A stretch of DNA of 16,564 bases from Cerioporus squamosus (taxonomy: Eukaryota > Basidiomycota > Agaricomycetes > Polyporales > Polyporaceae). Position 1 is the first letter of the stretch. Every line of letters starts with the position of its first letter. Of the stretch, positions 1 through 8,553 are shown piece by piece. Where the stretch lies: contig JABYQS010000629.1 of NCBI GenBank assembly GCA_022592435.1, positions 1 through 16,564 of the forward strand, in the 5' to 3' direction. The translations under genes were made by a program, and so were the position numbers. The notes beneath the pieces were generated by a model. That model ran no database searches and was not told where the DNA came from. It saw only the letters and a program-made list of their open reading frames with translations.

Positions 1-88
1 CAGTAAGCTCTCCCGTGGTCCCCCACCGCTGGATGACCCGCGATGCGCTAGGAAGCGATCATGGCCGGGATCACCCAACCCCGACGAG

Positions 89-2656
89 ATGCGACGCAGC
101 GCTCGACGGCCACGGACAGACGCACTGCCGAGCAACTCTGCGCAACCCAACGCCGCGCCGAGCAACTCTGCGCAACCCAACGCCGCGCCGAGCGACTTCG
201 TGCAATCCGGCGCCACGCAAAACACGACCTCCGACGCCTCTAATCCGTGGAGGAGTGTGCACCGCGAGAAGGAGTCAGAACGGTACGGGCTAGGACAGGG
301 TTCTCAGTGTTTATTCGTGCCTGTAGCTGCTTCCACGCCCCCTCCTCGTACTTCTCTGAACCCCGACATTCGAACCCAGACTGGGCCATTGTTCGCGCTG
401 CAAGAAGCGGCGCGGCTCCAGGACTACTCGTGTCCGCGAACGCATACTCACGGCCCTGCCAGGGGTAGCGGGTCAGGACCAGCGTCCGGAAGCTCTCGCT
501 TTCACTTGTCAGACGATGCGCGGCTCCCGAATTATGCCAACTCTGGCAATCACACGCGCCTGACTTTCGACAACGGCGAACCCGGAACACCCCCCGGTCT
601 CTACAATGGCAACGCGGCCCACGGTGCGTGGCTCCCGAACAGCGTCCACACGAGCAGGCACGGATACTCGGCTCTGGGGCAAGGCCAGACTACATCGGTC
701 ACTGGTACTCAAGGCGAGACCACGGCCAGCAGCGAACCACCAATGGAGATCGATCCGGCGACTGACTGCGATGAGACCCCGATGCAGAGTCGCCCAAAAA
801 AGGACAAGGGCAAGAAGCGAGCGACGGTGCAGGACGACGATTCGCCTGCTGCTGGAGCGCGGCTCGCTTCCCCGGAAGACGATGACTGGGAGGCTGCGGC
901 GCTGTCGGAAGCGCGCTACCGGAGTCTGCTGCAGGCGCAAACGGACAGGGCTAGGTTCGCGCAAACTGGCAACACTGCGGACGCTAACGGCGCTGGGCCC
1001 TCACGACGTGCAAACGTAGGACCACGCTCGCGCCACGACGCTCCTGGAAGGCTGTCGCGGGACGATCTCCCCTCGCGCCTCTTTCCTCGCATCCGAACCG
1101 GAATCTCCCCATGCGGCCATGACGAAAGTACCTTTGTCCCCACACGAGGGTGCCAGCCCGGGCCTCCGAGAGACCGTTCCGAATTCCTTCCGCTACCTAA
1201 TACGAGAGCGGCGCGCTATGTCGCCGATTTCAATCATGCACGCACTATGCGTACACCGCCGCTGACGCAGCGGCCAGCCCTCCCACTGGACACGCACGCC
1301 CGCTCGGACAGCCGCAACCGAGGACGGAGCGCGGCCCTGTCCCAAGACCCTCGCAACGAGACCGAGTTCTTGCAGGGCGACGACCGGCAGCGCTCTGCAC
1401 GCGAAAGCGAGTCTGAAGAGGACGACGAAGTAGACGACCAGATGGAAGGGGTGTGGCGAGAGGAGGGAGAGATCATCCCCTCGGCTCTATGCTCGGACGA
1501 TCTGGTGGACGAGGACTGGCCCACGGACATACCGTCTGGCGGCTTCCCAACGATTCACCGCGACGATCCGGAAACTTCGATTAGAGGCATGGCAACAGAC
1601 TGGATTCGGGAAGTCTGGCGCGATCCTGCTAACACGGATATCCTGCTGGAAGTCTACAACTATCAGTACTCGGAGGAGGACGAGCACAACAGACGGATCT
1701 CGAACCTTCTCCAATCGAACCTCTCTCTGATTGCAGGCGAGTCCGGCTTCAATGTCGTGCCCCCGGAGCCTGCGTCAAGCTCGAGCAGGCGGTCGCGCGA
1801 CAGGCCGTCGATGTGGGCTGTCAGAGGCCTCTCGCCTCGAGGCGTGGCACGGGCACTGGCCCGTAGCGCCTGGTCGTTCAAGACGATTAGTTTTCTGACT
1901 TTCCCCAGGGCAGCGACGCTACCATCGTGGCTCTTCATGCTTGAAGGTTTCTTGAACGGAAATACGGACAAGATACGCGCGGCGGTGCTCCGAGTCCTCG
2001 GAGAAGAGAGTATGAGAGAGTGGATTGCGGAGATGGCCAGCACCAACCCGGAGTTTGCTGGCTGGCCGGCGGACGAGGCAGTCGACGAGATCCTTGACTC
2101 CCTGAGGGTCGACACCTTCCAGCTTTCGAATGGCAATCTCGTTGCGAACATCTACATCCTGCGGTCGCCCACGAGGTCCATGAAGCAATGGAGGCGGTGG
2201 GTTGCAAGCCTGCGCTCACGTCGTTACCCCAGCTTCACCAGCGGTACAGGGCGAGTACGCTATATCGCTCCATGCGCCGGCTGCAAGAGCGTCAACCATC
2301 TTACACACCTTTGCCCTTTCCCGAGGATCCGAGGGTGGAACGGTCCGCCCCCAGGCGAAGGAGTTTTCGGTGAGAGAAGGCACGATGAGGAAAACGACCC
2401 GGATGCAGCGTACCGGCGACGACCGGCGGAGAGGAGGTCAGGACGAGGTGACCATAACGACATTCGCCCTCGGGGAGGACGGCGAGACGGCTGGCAGCAA
2501 GGCCCCTCCGGCCGTGGTCGAGGAGGCACACGTTCATCTTCGAGTGCACGCATGGACCCGCACTCGCGCGCATACTACCCGTACGCGCAAAGGGACCAGT
2601 CCTCAAGAGGGAGAAAGGGTCCGGGACGTGGCAGTGGCGGCTCGAGGAAGTTCTAG
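89..2656 (+). CDS. LINE ORF1, gag-like RNA-binding protein with CCHC zinc knuckle
   Basis: The 855-residue frame probably encodes the RNA-binding/chaperone protein that packages LINE RNA. The N-terminal half is low-complexity and likely disordered. It contains a tandem decapeptide repeat (about residues 14-43), a basic stretch PKKDKGKKRA near residue 235 that could be a nuclear localisation signal, and an acidic stretch (ESESEEDDEVDD) near residue 440. The C-terminal third is Trp-rich and looks folded. It ends in a CX2CX4HX4C knuckle (C729, C732, H737, C742), followed by an Arg/Gly-rich tail to the TAG stop. The first ATG in the window is at 89, but the frame has no stop back to position 2, so the true start may lie upstream. 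ORF2 is in the same frame class 474 bases downstream, and a second in-frame TAG at 2678 rules out simple readthrough. Confidence 0.85.
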   Translation: MRRSARRPRTDALPSNSAQPNAAPSNSAQPNAAPSDFVQSGATQNTTSDASNPWRSVHREKESERYGLGQGSQCLFVPVAASTPPPRTSLNPDIRTQTGPLFALQEAARLQDYSCPRTHTHGPARGSGSGPASGSSRFHLSDDARLPNYANSGNHTRLTFDNGEPGTPPGLYNGNAAHGAWLPNSVHTSRHGYSALGQGQTTSVTGTQGETTASSEPPMEIDPATDCDETPMQSRPKKDKGKKRATVQDDDSPAAGARLASPEDDDWEAAALSEARYRSLLQAQTDRARFAQTGNTADANGAGPSRRANVGPRSRHDAPGRLSRDDLPSRLFPRIRTGISPCGHDESTFVPTRGCQPGPPRDRSEFLPLPNTRAARYVADFNHARTMRTPPLTQRPALPLDTHARSDSRNRGRSAALSQDPRNETEFLQGDDRQRSARESESEEDDEVDDQMEGVWREEGEIIPSALCSDDLVDEDWPTDIPSGGFPTIHRDDPETSIRGMATDWIREVWRDPANTDILLEVYNYQYSEEDEHNRRISNLLQSNLSLIAGESGFNVVPPEPASSSSRRSRDRPSMWAVRGLSPRGVARALARSAWSFKTISFLTFPRAATLPSWLFMLEGFLNGNTDKIRAAVLRVLGEESMREWIAEMASTNPEFAGWPADEAVDEILDSLRVDTFQLSNGNLVANIYILRSPTRSMKQWRRWVASLRSRRYPSFTSGTGRVRYIAPCAGCKSVNHLTHLCPFPRIRGWNGPPPGEGVFGERRHDEENDPDAAYRRRPAERRSGRGDHNDIRPRGGRRDGWQQGPSGRGRGGTRSSSSARMDPHSRAYYPYAQRDQSSRGRKGPGRGSGGSRKF
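128..217 (+). repeat. 30-bp tandem repeat, 2 perfect copies plus 1 diverged, inside ORF1
   Basis: The unit starting CCGAGCAACTCTGCGCAACC occurs at 128-157 and identically at 158-187. A diverged third copy lies at 188-217 (CCGAGCGACTTCGTGCAATC...). The period is ten codons, so the frame is kept. The protein repeat is PSNSAQPNAA, PSNSAQPNAA, PSDFVQSGAT. Perfect identity of the first two copies suggests a recent duplication, and copy number may vary among genomic copies. Confidence 0.95.
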
Positions 2657-2892
2657 GTGGCGCGGCACGCTATGTACTAGGCTATGGTGTGTGAACGCTT
2701 TCAGTTCATGGACTCAACGCACTTCTCGGACGCTTCGAGCACGACCTCTGATGTTTTCCTTTCCCCTTGACTGTTTCTTTATGATCTCTTAGCATGAAGG
2801 CGCGAGGAATGGATAGGTCTACCCTGCATTGTGTCCCCACTCGGGCCCAATACATGACTAGACTGGATGAACACGGAAACCGGCCTGGTGCG

Positions 2893-2968
2893 CCGGGTGT
2901 GACGACCCGGATTTCGCAAGCCACCGGGAGAAAATCAGGGCATGCAGCTCTCCCTGATGGATCCCCGG
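2893..2968 (+). promoter_or_regulatory. Two adjacent potential hairpins in the ORF1-ORF2 spacer
   Basis: CCGGGT (2893-2898) pairs perfectly with ACCCGG (2905-2910) across a 6-base loop. Next, CCGGG (2924-2928) pairs with CCCGG (2964-2968) and, inside it, ATCAGGG (2934-2940) pairs with CCCTGAT (2952-2958). The two stems are separated by a symmetric 5x5 internal loop and closed by an 11-base loop. The pairing is seen directly; any role in ORF2 translation is inference. Confidence 0.45.
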
Positions 2969-3045
2969 ACTAATGGCGTCAGCTGGAAGCCTAATACACT
3001 GGCTCTCGGGCTCAGGAAAGCTTTCAGTGCGCGTATACAAGGGCA

Positions 3046-3116
3046 GCCTATTTAGGTGTTAACGGTCCGTGCTTAGGCAAAAGCGTAGGAAGGGTGCCTG
3101 CTCACCTAGACTACGC
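3046..3116 (+). promoter_or_regulatory. Potential hairpins just upstream of the ORF2 start
   Basis: GCCTA (3046-3050) pairs with TAGGC (3074-3078). The stronger hairpin is GCGTAG (3083-3088) with CTACGC (3111-3116). Inside it, GGGTG (3092-3096) pairs with CACCT (3103-3107, one G-U pair), with a symmetric 3x3 internal loop and a 6-base apical loop. It ends 14 bases before the ORF2 ATG at 3131 and contains the last in-frame stop (TAG 3107-3109). This placement fits a reinitiation or internal-entry element, but that function is inferred. Confidence 0.45.
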
Positions 3117-3130
3117 ATACGTTACCCGGG

Positions 3131-6100
3131 ATGGAGGGAGCGAACCATCTAGGACTGGTCTATGGTTGTATCCCAGTCGACAGTGCAACTGCGAACCCCC
3201 AAATCACGAACATCATAAACAACACGGCTGAAAGTTTCGGTAATGGCACTCGGCGTTCTACTGAGGATGGAGGGAGAGTATCTGGTGGTGCCCGGAACTC
3301 TCCTGACGATCGTCTCGGTGGCAATGGCAGCACAGGCAGAACCAGGGATCCGAATCACGTACACGACGACGCGCCCCACACGACGGCAAGAGGGCAAACA
3401 TCAAGACAGGAAGGAAAAGCTCGCAAGACAGCGATTCAGATTGCCTCGCTGAACTTGAATGGATATGGCAACCTCATACGCGATCACCCAGATAACAAAT
3501 GGGGACGTGTCTACCGTATGATGACGGACCTCCGTATTGGCGTCCTTCTCCTACAGGAAACCCACTTAACGGACGAGCGTGTAGCTGGTATACACGAGAT
3601 GTTCGTGCGTAAAATTAGAATCTTCCACTCCGTGAGCCCTGAAGCCCCTACCCAGAGGGAAGGGGTTGCGGTGGTCCTGAATTCCCGTTACATGCACACA
3701 GCGAATGCTGTCGCAACCGAAGTTGTCCCCGGGAGAGCGATACAAGTCGCGGTACCGTGTCTCGGGGGCGATACGAGAGTGATCCTCTGCATCTACGCGC
3801 CCACTTCAAATGGCGTCAACGAACGGAGGCTTTTCTTCGAGAACGTTCGGAACTTCTATGAGACTCACCCGAACTGCCCAAGACCGCACCTGATGGCGGG
3901 CGACTTCAACAATGTGGAAGACTCGCTGGATAGACTGCCGATCAGCGATGGCCCGGATCAGTCTACCATGACGCTCGATGACCTGAAGCTCAGCTTAGGC
4001 TTGATGCTCGCAGACGGCTGGCAGGTTACCCACCCAAGTACTAGAGAATATACTTTCCATAGGGGCTCCGGGCCCAATGCGGTTTTCTCCAGGCTTGACA
4101 GAATCTATGTAACCCAGGACGTCTTCAGCTGCGCAAGGGAATGGACGGTCTGCGAAGCGGGTGTTAAAACTGATCATAGTCTGGTATCGGTTCAACTCAC
4201 CTCGCAAAACGCCCCAGTGGTAGGCCGGGGCCGCCCACTATTCCCGCTAAAACTCCTCAAGGACAGGAAGCTCACAAAGCTGATCAAAAACCGGGGCCTC
4301 GAGGCGATGAGAGAACTGGCAGATGCGGAAGCTGCAACCGAGCGATCAGACGAGAGCAATCCACAGATAATTCTGCATAGATTCAAGACAGATACGATGC
4401 GCCTGGCTCGTGCCCGAGAACGAGAGGTGGTCCCGAAGCTTCTGGCCGAAATCCAGGATGGCGAGAGAGCCCTAAAGAGAATCAAAGCCCAACATAACAT
4501 GTCAGAACAAGACCGCCTCGTGGAGGCAGAAGCTCTAACGAAGCAAATACGTCAGCTAAAGCAAAGGCGCTACAAGCAACAACAACAGAACTCTCGGGCT
4601 ACTTTCCGACTCCTTGGTGACAGGCCGACTAAATACTGGTCCAAGCTTCATAAAGAATGCGCTCCGAGGGATATCATCAACGCCTTCGAAAAAGAGGGGC
4701 TTACCGGGATATCGGGCGAGAAGCTCTACGAAACCGACTCTAAGCGAATGGCGGACATGGCGCGCACGCACCACATTAACGTCCAGCGCGACGATCCTGA
4801 CCTGAAGCCCCCCAACGAGAGAGAGGCCGATATCGTGGCGGCTCTCAGCTCTCTGGACTCCCGGGTCACAAGTCTCCAAGCGGCTGAACTAGGGACAAAG
4901 ATATCCTATGAGGAGTGTGAGATATCGCTACGCTGTGCAAAAAACGGTACCGCACCTGGTATGGACGGTATTCCCTTTGAACTGTGGAAAGCCCTACATG
5001 CTAGACACGTAGAGGATTCCCGCTTCCCGGCCCGATCCAATTTCAATATTGTTCGCCTCTTGACTGCGGCCTTCAACGATGTCAGGACCCATGGCGTTAG
5101 CACACGGACCTCACTCGCGCAAGGATGGATTGCGCCAATCTATAAAGAAAAAGGAGAGCGCACGAGAGTGGTCAACTACCGCCCAATCACCTTACTCAAT
5201 ACGGACTACAAGCTACTTAGCAAAACACTTGCTGTTAGGCTGGCTGACGTTGCCCCGGGCATAATACACAAGGCGCAAGCAGGTTTCATCCCCGGAAGGA
5301 AAATTCACAACCACACTCAGCTGGCGCGCATGATGATGCACTGGGCTGAGTCAAACAGTGCGAATGGTGCTATTGTCGCGCTCGACCAAGAGAAAGCGTA
5401 CGACAAGATCGCTCACGACTATCTCTGGAGAGTCCTGGAGAAGTTTGCGATTCCGGACAGCTTCATACGGATAATTAAATCCCTGTACGAGCATGCAGAA
5501 ACCTCAGTAATGGTAAATGGGGTTCTCAGTAAAGCTTACCGGATATACCGAGGGGTGCGACAAGGAGACCCCCTTTCGTGCCTCCTCTTCGACCTTGCAA
5601 TCGAACCTCTCTCGGCAATGATACGGAAGTCGAATATTGAGGGATTCAATATACCGAGATGTCAGGAGGTCCTCAAGACGGTGCTCTTTGCTGATGACAC
5701 AACCGTCTACCTCTCTTCACGAGATGATTTCAGCACGCTCCAACGGGTCCTCGACACCTGGTGCTCCGCGGCGAAGGCGCGCTTCAACATGAACAAGACG
5801 GAGATAATTCCTATCGGCTCTAAGGCTTACCGTCAAGAGATGGCTACCACGTACCGAGCCACCGGCTCCTGGAAAAACTACCCGCAGAATATCCACGTAG
5901 TCCAGGAAGGCGAGGCGGTCCGAATCCTGGGAGCCTTTTTCGGGAATGGCATCGACCAGGTGGAAGTATGGACGCTCGTTCTCACCAAAATAGTAGCAAT
6001 GAGACAGCCGCTCATGCATGCTATGCGTCGATGGCGAGCGGGTCATGCGACGGTCCAGGGGAAAAAACATGTCGCACAAATGATTGTTGCAGGCATGACG

Positions 6101-8299
6101 CAATTCCTAACGACAGTTCAGCGCATGCCTGAGATTATACTCAAGCGCCTTACCAAAATCATACGGGGATACCTATGGGACGACAGACATAACACGCCGG
6201 TTGGAATGGACCATGTCTGCTTGCCAGTAGAACTAGGCGGTCTAGGGATGATTGATCCAAGTGCACGAAATGAAGCCATAGATGTGATGTGGCTCAAAAC
6301 GTACCTCGACTTCAGCCAAGATCGCCCGATTTGGGCGTTCCTGGCAGACGACCTCATAGCGAACCATGTCCCCAAGCAGTGCCGCCCCCGACTGCCTGGC
6401 CTCCGTATTAACCCCTTCCTCCAAAACTGGAAGCCGAAGATGAGAGGCCTCCCGAGTGAGCTGAAAGGAATGCTGTCAGCAGCAAAGAAATATGGAGTAA
6501 GGCTGGAGGGCCTCGCCTTCTCAAGAGCCATCTTAAGAGAAATGCCGCTATGGGACCATGCCCACGCTGACCGGGCAAGACTAAGCCGGCTAACCAAGCC
6601 CTCAAAACTCATGAACTGCCTGCAAGAACAGCACGGGGCGACAGCCGTGGCGGATTTCATGCAGCTAGCGGACACTCTTAACGACGACGCTCACATCCAT
6701 CATACAAGATGTAAATGCAAGGGATGTACAGCTCTAAGAGCGCGGGTGGGCTGTGAAGCCCCACACCTATGCGCAGAGAGAGCAAAAGAGATGATCAACA
6801 CGCTCCCGGACAAGTGGAACCCATATAAACAGCAACCAGAGGACTACGAATCGAGCACAATGAAGGCCCTCCAAGAAGAAGAACTGCCCCAGGATCTCGT
6901 TCCTTTCAACCGGCACATATCCATCCTTGGAGACCTGGGCCACGCAATCAGGATTTTCACCGACCTAGCACCAGTCTCTGAGGAAACTACCCCGATGGCA
7001 TTAACGGAAGACGGAACGAAGATAACCATTGCTACGGACGGCTCATGCCTACACAATGGCGAGATGCATGCTCAAGCAGGCGCAGGCATATTTGTCGACA
7101 TTGACTCTGTCCTGAACCAAAGCATCCGACTACCAGACTGGCTTGATCAATCGAACCAAACGGGTGAAATCACCGCTACGCTACTCGCGACATCAGCGGC
7201 TCATAACTGCACGCGAGTCATACAAGAAACCGATTCTCAGACAACGATGGGGTCGCTAACAAAATGGAGACAACGCCATGAAGATACTGGCTATATTCTC
7301 CAGAAGAACGCGACGTTAACCCAAACAACTGTTGCGAGACTCAGGATGCGACGCGCCCATACTGTTTTCCGATGGGTCAAGGGCCACAGTGGGCACCCTC
7401 GGAATGAAGCGGCGGATCTTCTCGCAGCAATAGGTGCGGAGAAGCCCCTCGGGGACCCCCTGTGCCTTGACATCCCACCTCACTTCCGCATAACGGGGGC
7501 AAAGCTCCAGTCGATGACTCAAAAGCTTGCGTACCGGGCAATTCGAGCGCGAAAGGATGCACAAATACGGCCTAGGCCGCGTGCAGTAGCCAACATGGAC
7601 AGAATCACTGCTGGACTTCGAGTTGAGTTCGACGCACAGCCGCATGAAGCTGCAATCTGGCGGTCTCTGAGTTCGCGTCATGTCTCAAGAGCAGCGTCGC
7701 AATATATGTGGATGGCGGTGCACGACGGGTATATGGTGGGTACTCACTGGCTAAGACCTAAAATGTCCGCGGTGTTACAAGAACGCGCGATATGTGCCAT
7801 ATGCGGGGAGTGCGAGACTATGTCGCACATCATTTTCGAATGTAGCGCGAACGGTCAGGAACTCGTGTGGAAACTACTCCGGCAAACATGGGAACTCACC
7901 AAGGCTGAACGGAAGAACCCATGCTGGGGCACAGTTTTTGGTGCAGCATGTGCGGTCTTCAAGTCGCAAGACGGTGCAAGACTGAGCGCCGTCGAAAAAC
8001 TATGGTGCATCATATGCACAGAGGCAGTTCACTTAGTATGGAAGCTACGCTGTGAACGAGTGATCAAAAACGAGGGCAGAGAGCACTCCGAGAACGAGAT
8101 ATCGAACAGGTATTACGCGACCATGGATGCAAGGTTAACCCTGGACCGGCGTGTTGCTGCCATGGCAAAAGGAAAGAGAGCGCTGAAGCCTCGTGAAGTC
8201 GAAAAGATCTGGTCCCCGATTATAGACAATTTGGCGGATCTCCCACCCTCTTGGGTTGTCAATAGCGGGGTTTTAGTGGGTATTAAACGCGGAAGATGA
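3131..8299 (+). CDS. LINE ORF2 polyprotein: APE endonuclease, reverse transcriptase, RNase H
   Basis: An intact 1722-residue protein that nicks target DNA and copies LINE RNA. The APE-type endonuclease (about 100-355) shows SLNLNG (N108), QET (E143), IYAPT, GDFN (D258, N260), RLDRIY (D323) and TDHS (D348, H349). A charged, probably coiled linker (about 380-500) leads to the RT: NYRPITLL at 682, AGFIPGR at 717, motif A with D752, RQGDP at 810 and FADD (D855, D856). A Cys cluster lies at 1194-1214. RNase H follows with D1303, E1346, D1368, H1419 and D1429. CX2CX7HX4C (C1555, C1558, H1566, C1571) sits near the C terminus. The ATG at 3131 is chosen because an in-frame TAG lies 24 bases upstream. 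No frameshift or stop interrupts the 5.2 kb frame, so the protein may be functional. Confidence 0.95.
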   Translation: MEGANHLGLVYGCIPVDSATANPQITNIINNTAESFGNGTRRSTEDGGRVSGGARNSPDDRLGGNGSTGRTRDPNHVHDDAPHTTARGQTSRQEGKARKTAIQIASLNLNGYGNLIRDHPDNKWGRVYRMMTDLRIGVLLLQETHLTDERVAGIHEMFVRKIRIFHSVSPEAPTQREGVAVVLNSRYMHTANAVATEVVPGRAIQVAVPCLGGDTRVILCIYAPTSNGVNERRLFFENVRNFYETHPNCPRPHLMAGDFNNVEDSLDRLPISDGPDQSTMTLDDLKLSLGLMLADGWQVTHPSTREYTFHRGSGPNAVFSRLDRIYVTQDVFSCAREWTVCEAGVKTDHSLVSVQLTSQNAPVVGRGRPLFPLKLLKDRKLTKLIKNRGLEAMRELADAEAATERSDESNPQIILHRFKTDTMRLARAREREVVPKLLAEIQDGERALKRIKAQHNMSEQDRLVEAEALTKQIRQLKQRRYKQQQQNSRATFRLLGDRPTKYWSKLHKECAPRDIINAFEKEGLTGISGEKLYETDSKRMADMARTHHINVQRDDPDLKPPNEREADIVAALSSLDSRVTSLQAAELGTKISYEECEISLRCAKNGTAPGMDGIPFELWKALHARHVEDSRFPARSNFNIVRLLTAAFNDVRTHGVSTRTSLAQGWIAPIYKEKGERTRVVNYRPITLLNTDYKLLSKTLAVRLADVAPGIIHKAQAGFIPGRKIHNHTQLARMMMHWAESNSANGAIVALDQEKAYDKIAHDYLWRVLEKFAIPDSFIRIIKSLYEHAETSVMVNGVLSKAYRIYRGVRQGDPLSCLLFDLAIEPLSAMIRKSNIEGFNIPRCQEVLKTVLFADDTTVYLSSRDDFSTLQRVLDTWCSAAKARFNMNKTEIIPIGSKAYRQEMATTYRATGSWKNYPQNIHVVQEGEAVRILGAFFGNGIDQVEVWTLVLTKIVAMRQPLMHAMRRWRAGHATVQGKKHVAQMIVAGMTQFLTTVQRMPEIILKRLTKIIRGYLWDDRHNTPVGMDHVCLPVELGGLGMIDPSARNEAIDVMWLKTYLDFSQDRPIWAFLADDLIANHVPKQCRPRLPGLRINPFLQNWKPKMRGLPSELKGMLSAAKKYGVRLEGLAFSRAILREMPLWDHAHADRARLSRLTKPSKLMNCLQEQHGATAVADFMQLADTLNDDAHIHHTRCKCKGCTALRARVGCEAPHLCAERAKEMINTLPDKWNPYKQQPEDYESSTMKALQEEELPQDLVPFNRHISILGDLGHAIRIFTDLAPVSEETTPMALTEDGTKITIATDGSCLHNGEMHAQAGAGIFVDIDSVLNQSIRLPDWLDQSNQTGEITATLLATSAAHNCTRVIQETDSQTTMGSLTKWRQRHEDTGYILQKNATLTQTTVARLRMRRAHTVFRWVKGHSGHPRNEAADLLAAIGAEKPLGDPLCLDIPPHFRITGAKLQSMTQKLAYRAIRARKDAQIRPRPRAVANMDRITAGLRVEFDAQPHEAAIWRSLSSRHVSRAASQYMWMAVHDGYMVGTHWLRPKMSAVLQERAICAICGECETMSHIIFECSANGQELVWKLLRQTWELTKAERKNPCWGTVFGAACAVFKSQDGARLSAVEKLWCIICTEAVHLVWKLRCERVIKNEGREHSENEISNRYYATMDARLTLDRRVAAMAKGKRALKPREVEKIWSPIIDNLADLPPSWVVNSGVLVGIKRGR

Positions 8300-8533
8300 G
8301 AGAGCCCAATGGCCTGCGCTTTGAGCTCTCTCATTTTCGGCGTTTTGAGTCCCACACTTCGTGCGTAAAAGCATTTCCTCGCGGTGTTTATATGGCTCTA
8401 TTTATTGTAACACATCCAAGGTTTACCCCCCTGGATGTTTTGCCTAGCGTGTCTGGACGGTACTCATCGTTCGTGAGCTGTACGACAAGCCCTCCTGGGG
8501 ACCAATACGGCTCGAGACAGCATACGCTCCACC
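8300..8533 (+). other. LINE 3' UTR
   Basis: This 234-base stretch runs from the ORF2 stop to the A tail. No coding sequence is supported. In LINEs the 3' UTR often carries the RNA feature recognised by the element's own RT. CTCTCTCATTTTCGGCG and later stretches show no obvious strong stem by eye. Confidence 0.7.
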
Positions 8534-8553
8534 AAAAAAAAAAAAAAAAAAAA
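8534..8553 (+). repeat. Poly-A tail of the LINE (A20)
   Basis: Twenty uninterrupted A residues directly after CTCCACC mark the 3' end of the retrotransposon. Such tails accumulate substitutions with age, so a pure tract agrees with a recent insertion. The flanking sequence starts at 8554. Confidence 0.93.

Larger units (their letters stand above)
2657..3130 (+). other. ORF1-ORF2 spacer of the LINE (474 bp), non-coding, hairpin-rich
   Basis: No frame with coding character crosses this stretch; short ATGs are soon closed by stops. It must allow translation of ORF2, because ORF2 has no in-frame connection to ORF1 (stops at 2654, 2678 and 3107). Several inverted repeats lie in the second half and are listed separately. 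I see no convincing promoter or intron here. Removal of the spacer by splicing to make a fusion cannot be excluded by eye. Confidence 0.7.
1..8553 (+). mobile_element. Non-LTR retrotransposon (LINE), APE-RT-RNase H type, 5' end beyond the window
   Basis: Two long + strand reading frames (gag-like ORF1 and an endonuclease/RT/RNase H ORF2) are followed by a 3' UTR and a 20-base A tail, the standard layout of an autonomous LINE that moves by target-primed reverse transcription. The ORF1 frame is open from position 2, so the 5' UTR and the 5' target-site duplication are not in the window. The sequence after the tail starts GAAGTGCACAGACG. A short direct repeat of it should flank the unseen 5' end. 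The clade is not certain: the RT block NYRPITLLNTDYK reads L1-like, while the RNase H domain also occurs in Tad1, I and plant L1 elements. Confidence 0.93.

Noticed and set aside
128..217. CRISPR-like array
   Set aside because: The repeat units are directly adjacent with no spacers, in-frame inside ORF1 and in a eukaryotic transposon.
2202..2792. 196-codon frame overlapping the end of ORF1 in another frame
   Set aside because: It looks like a GC-rich shadow with Arg/Thr/Ala bias. ORF1 in this part has the CCHC knuckle and RG tail, so the main frame is the real one.
3016..3025. Ten-base palindrome GAAAGCTTTC in the spacer as a protein-binding site
   Set aside because: A single 10-base palindrome is not rare enough and there is no second copy nearby.
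2654..3131. Fusion of ORF1 and ORF2 by stop-codon readthrough, since both lie in the same frame
   Set aside because: Further in-frame stops occur at 2678 and 3107, so single readthrough cannot join them.
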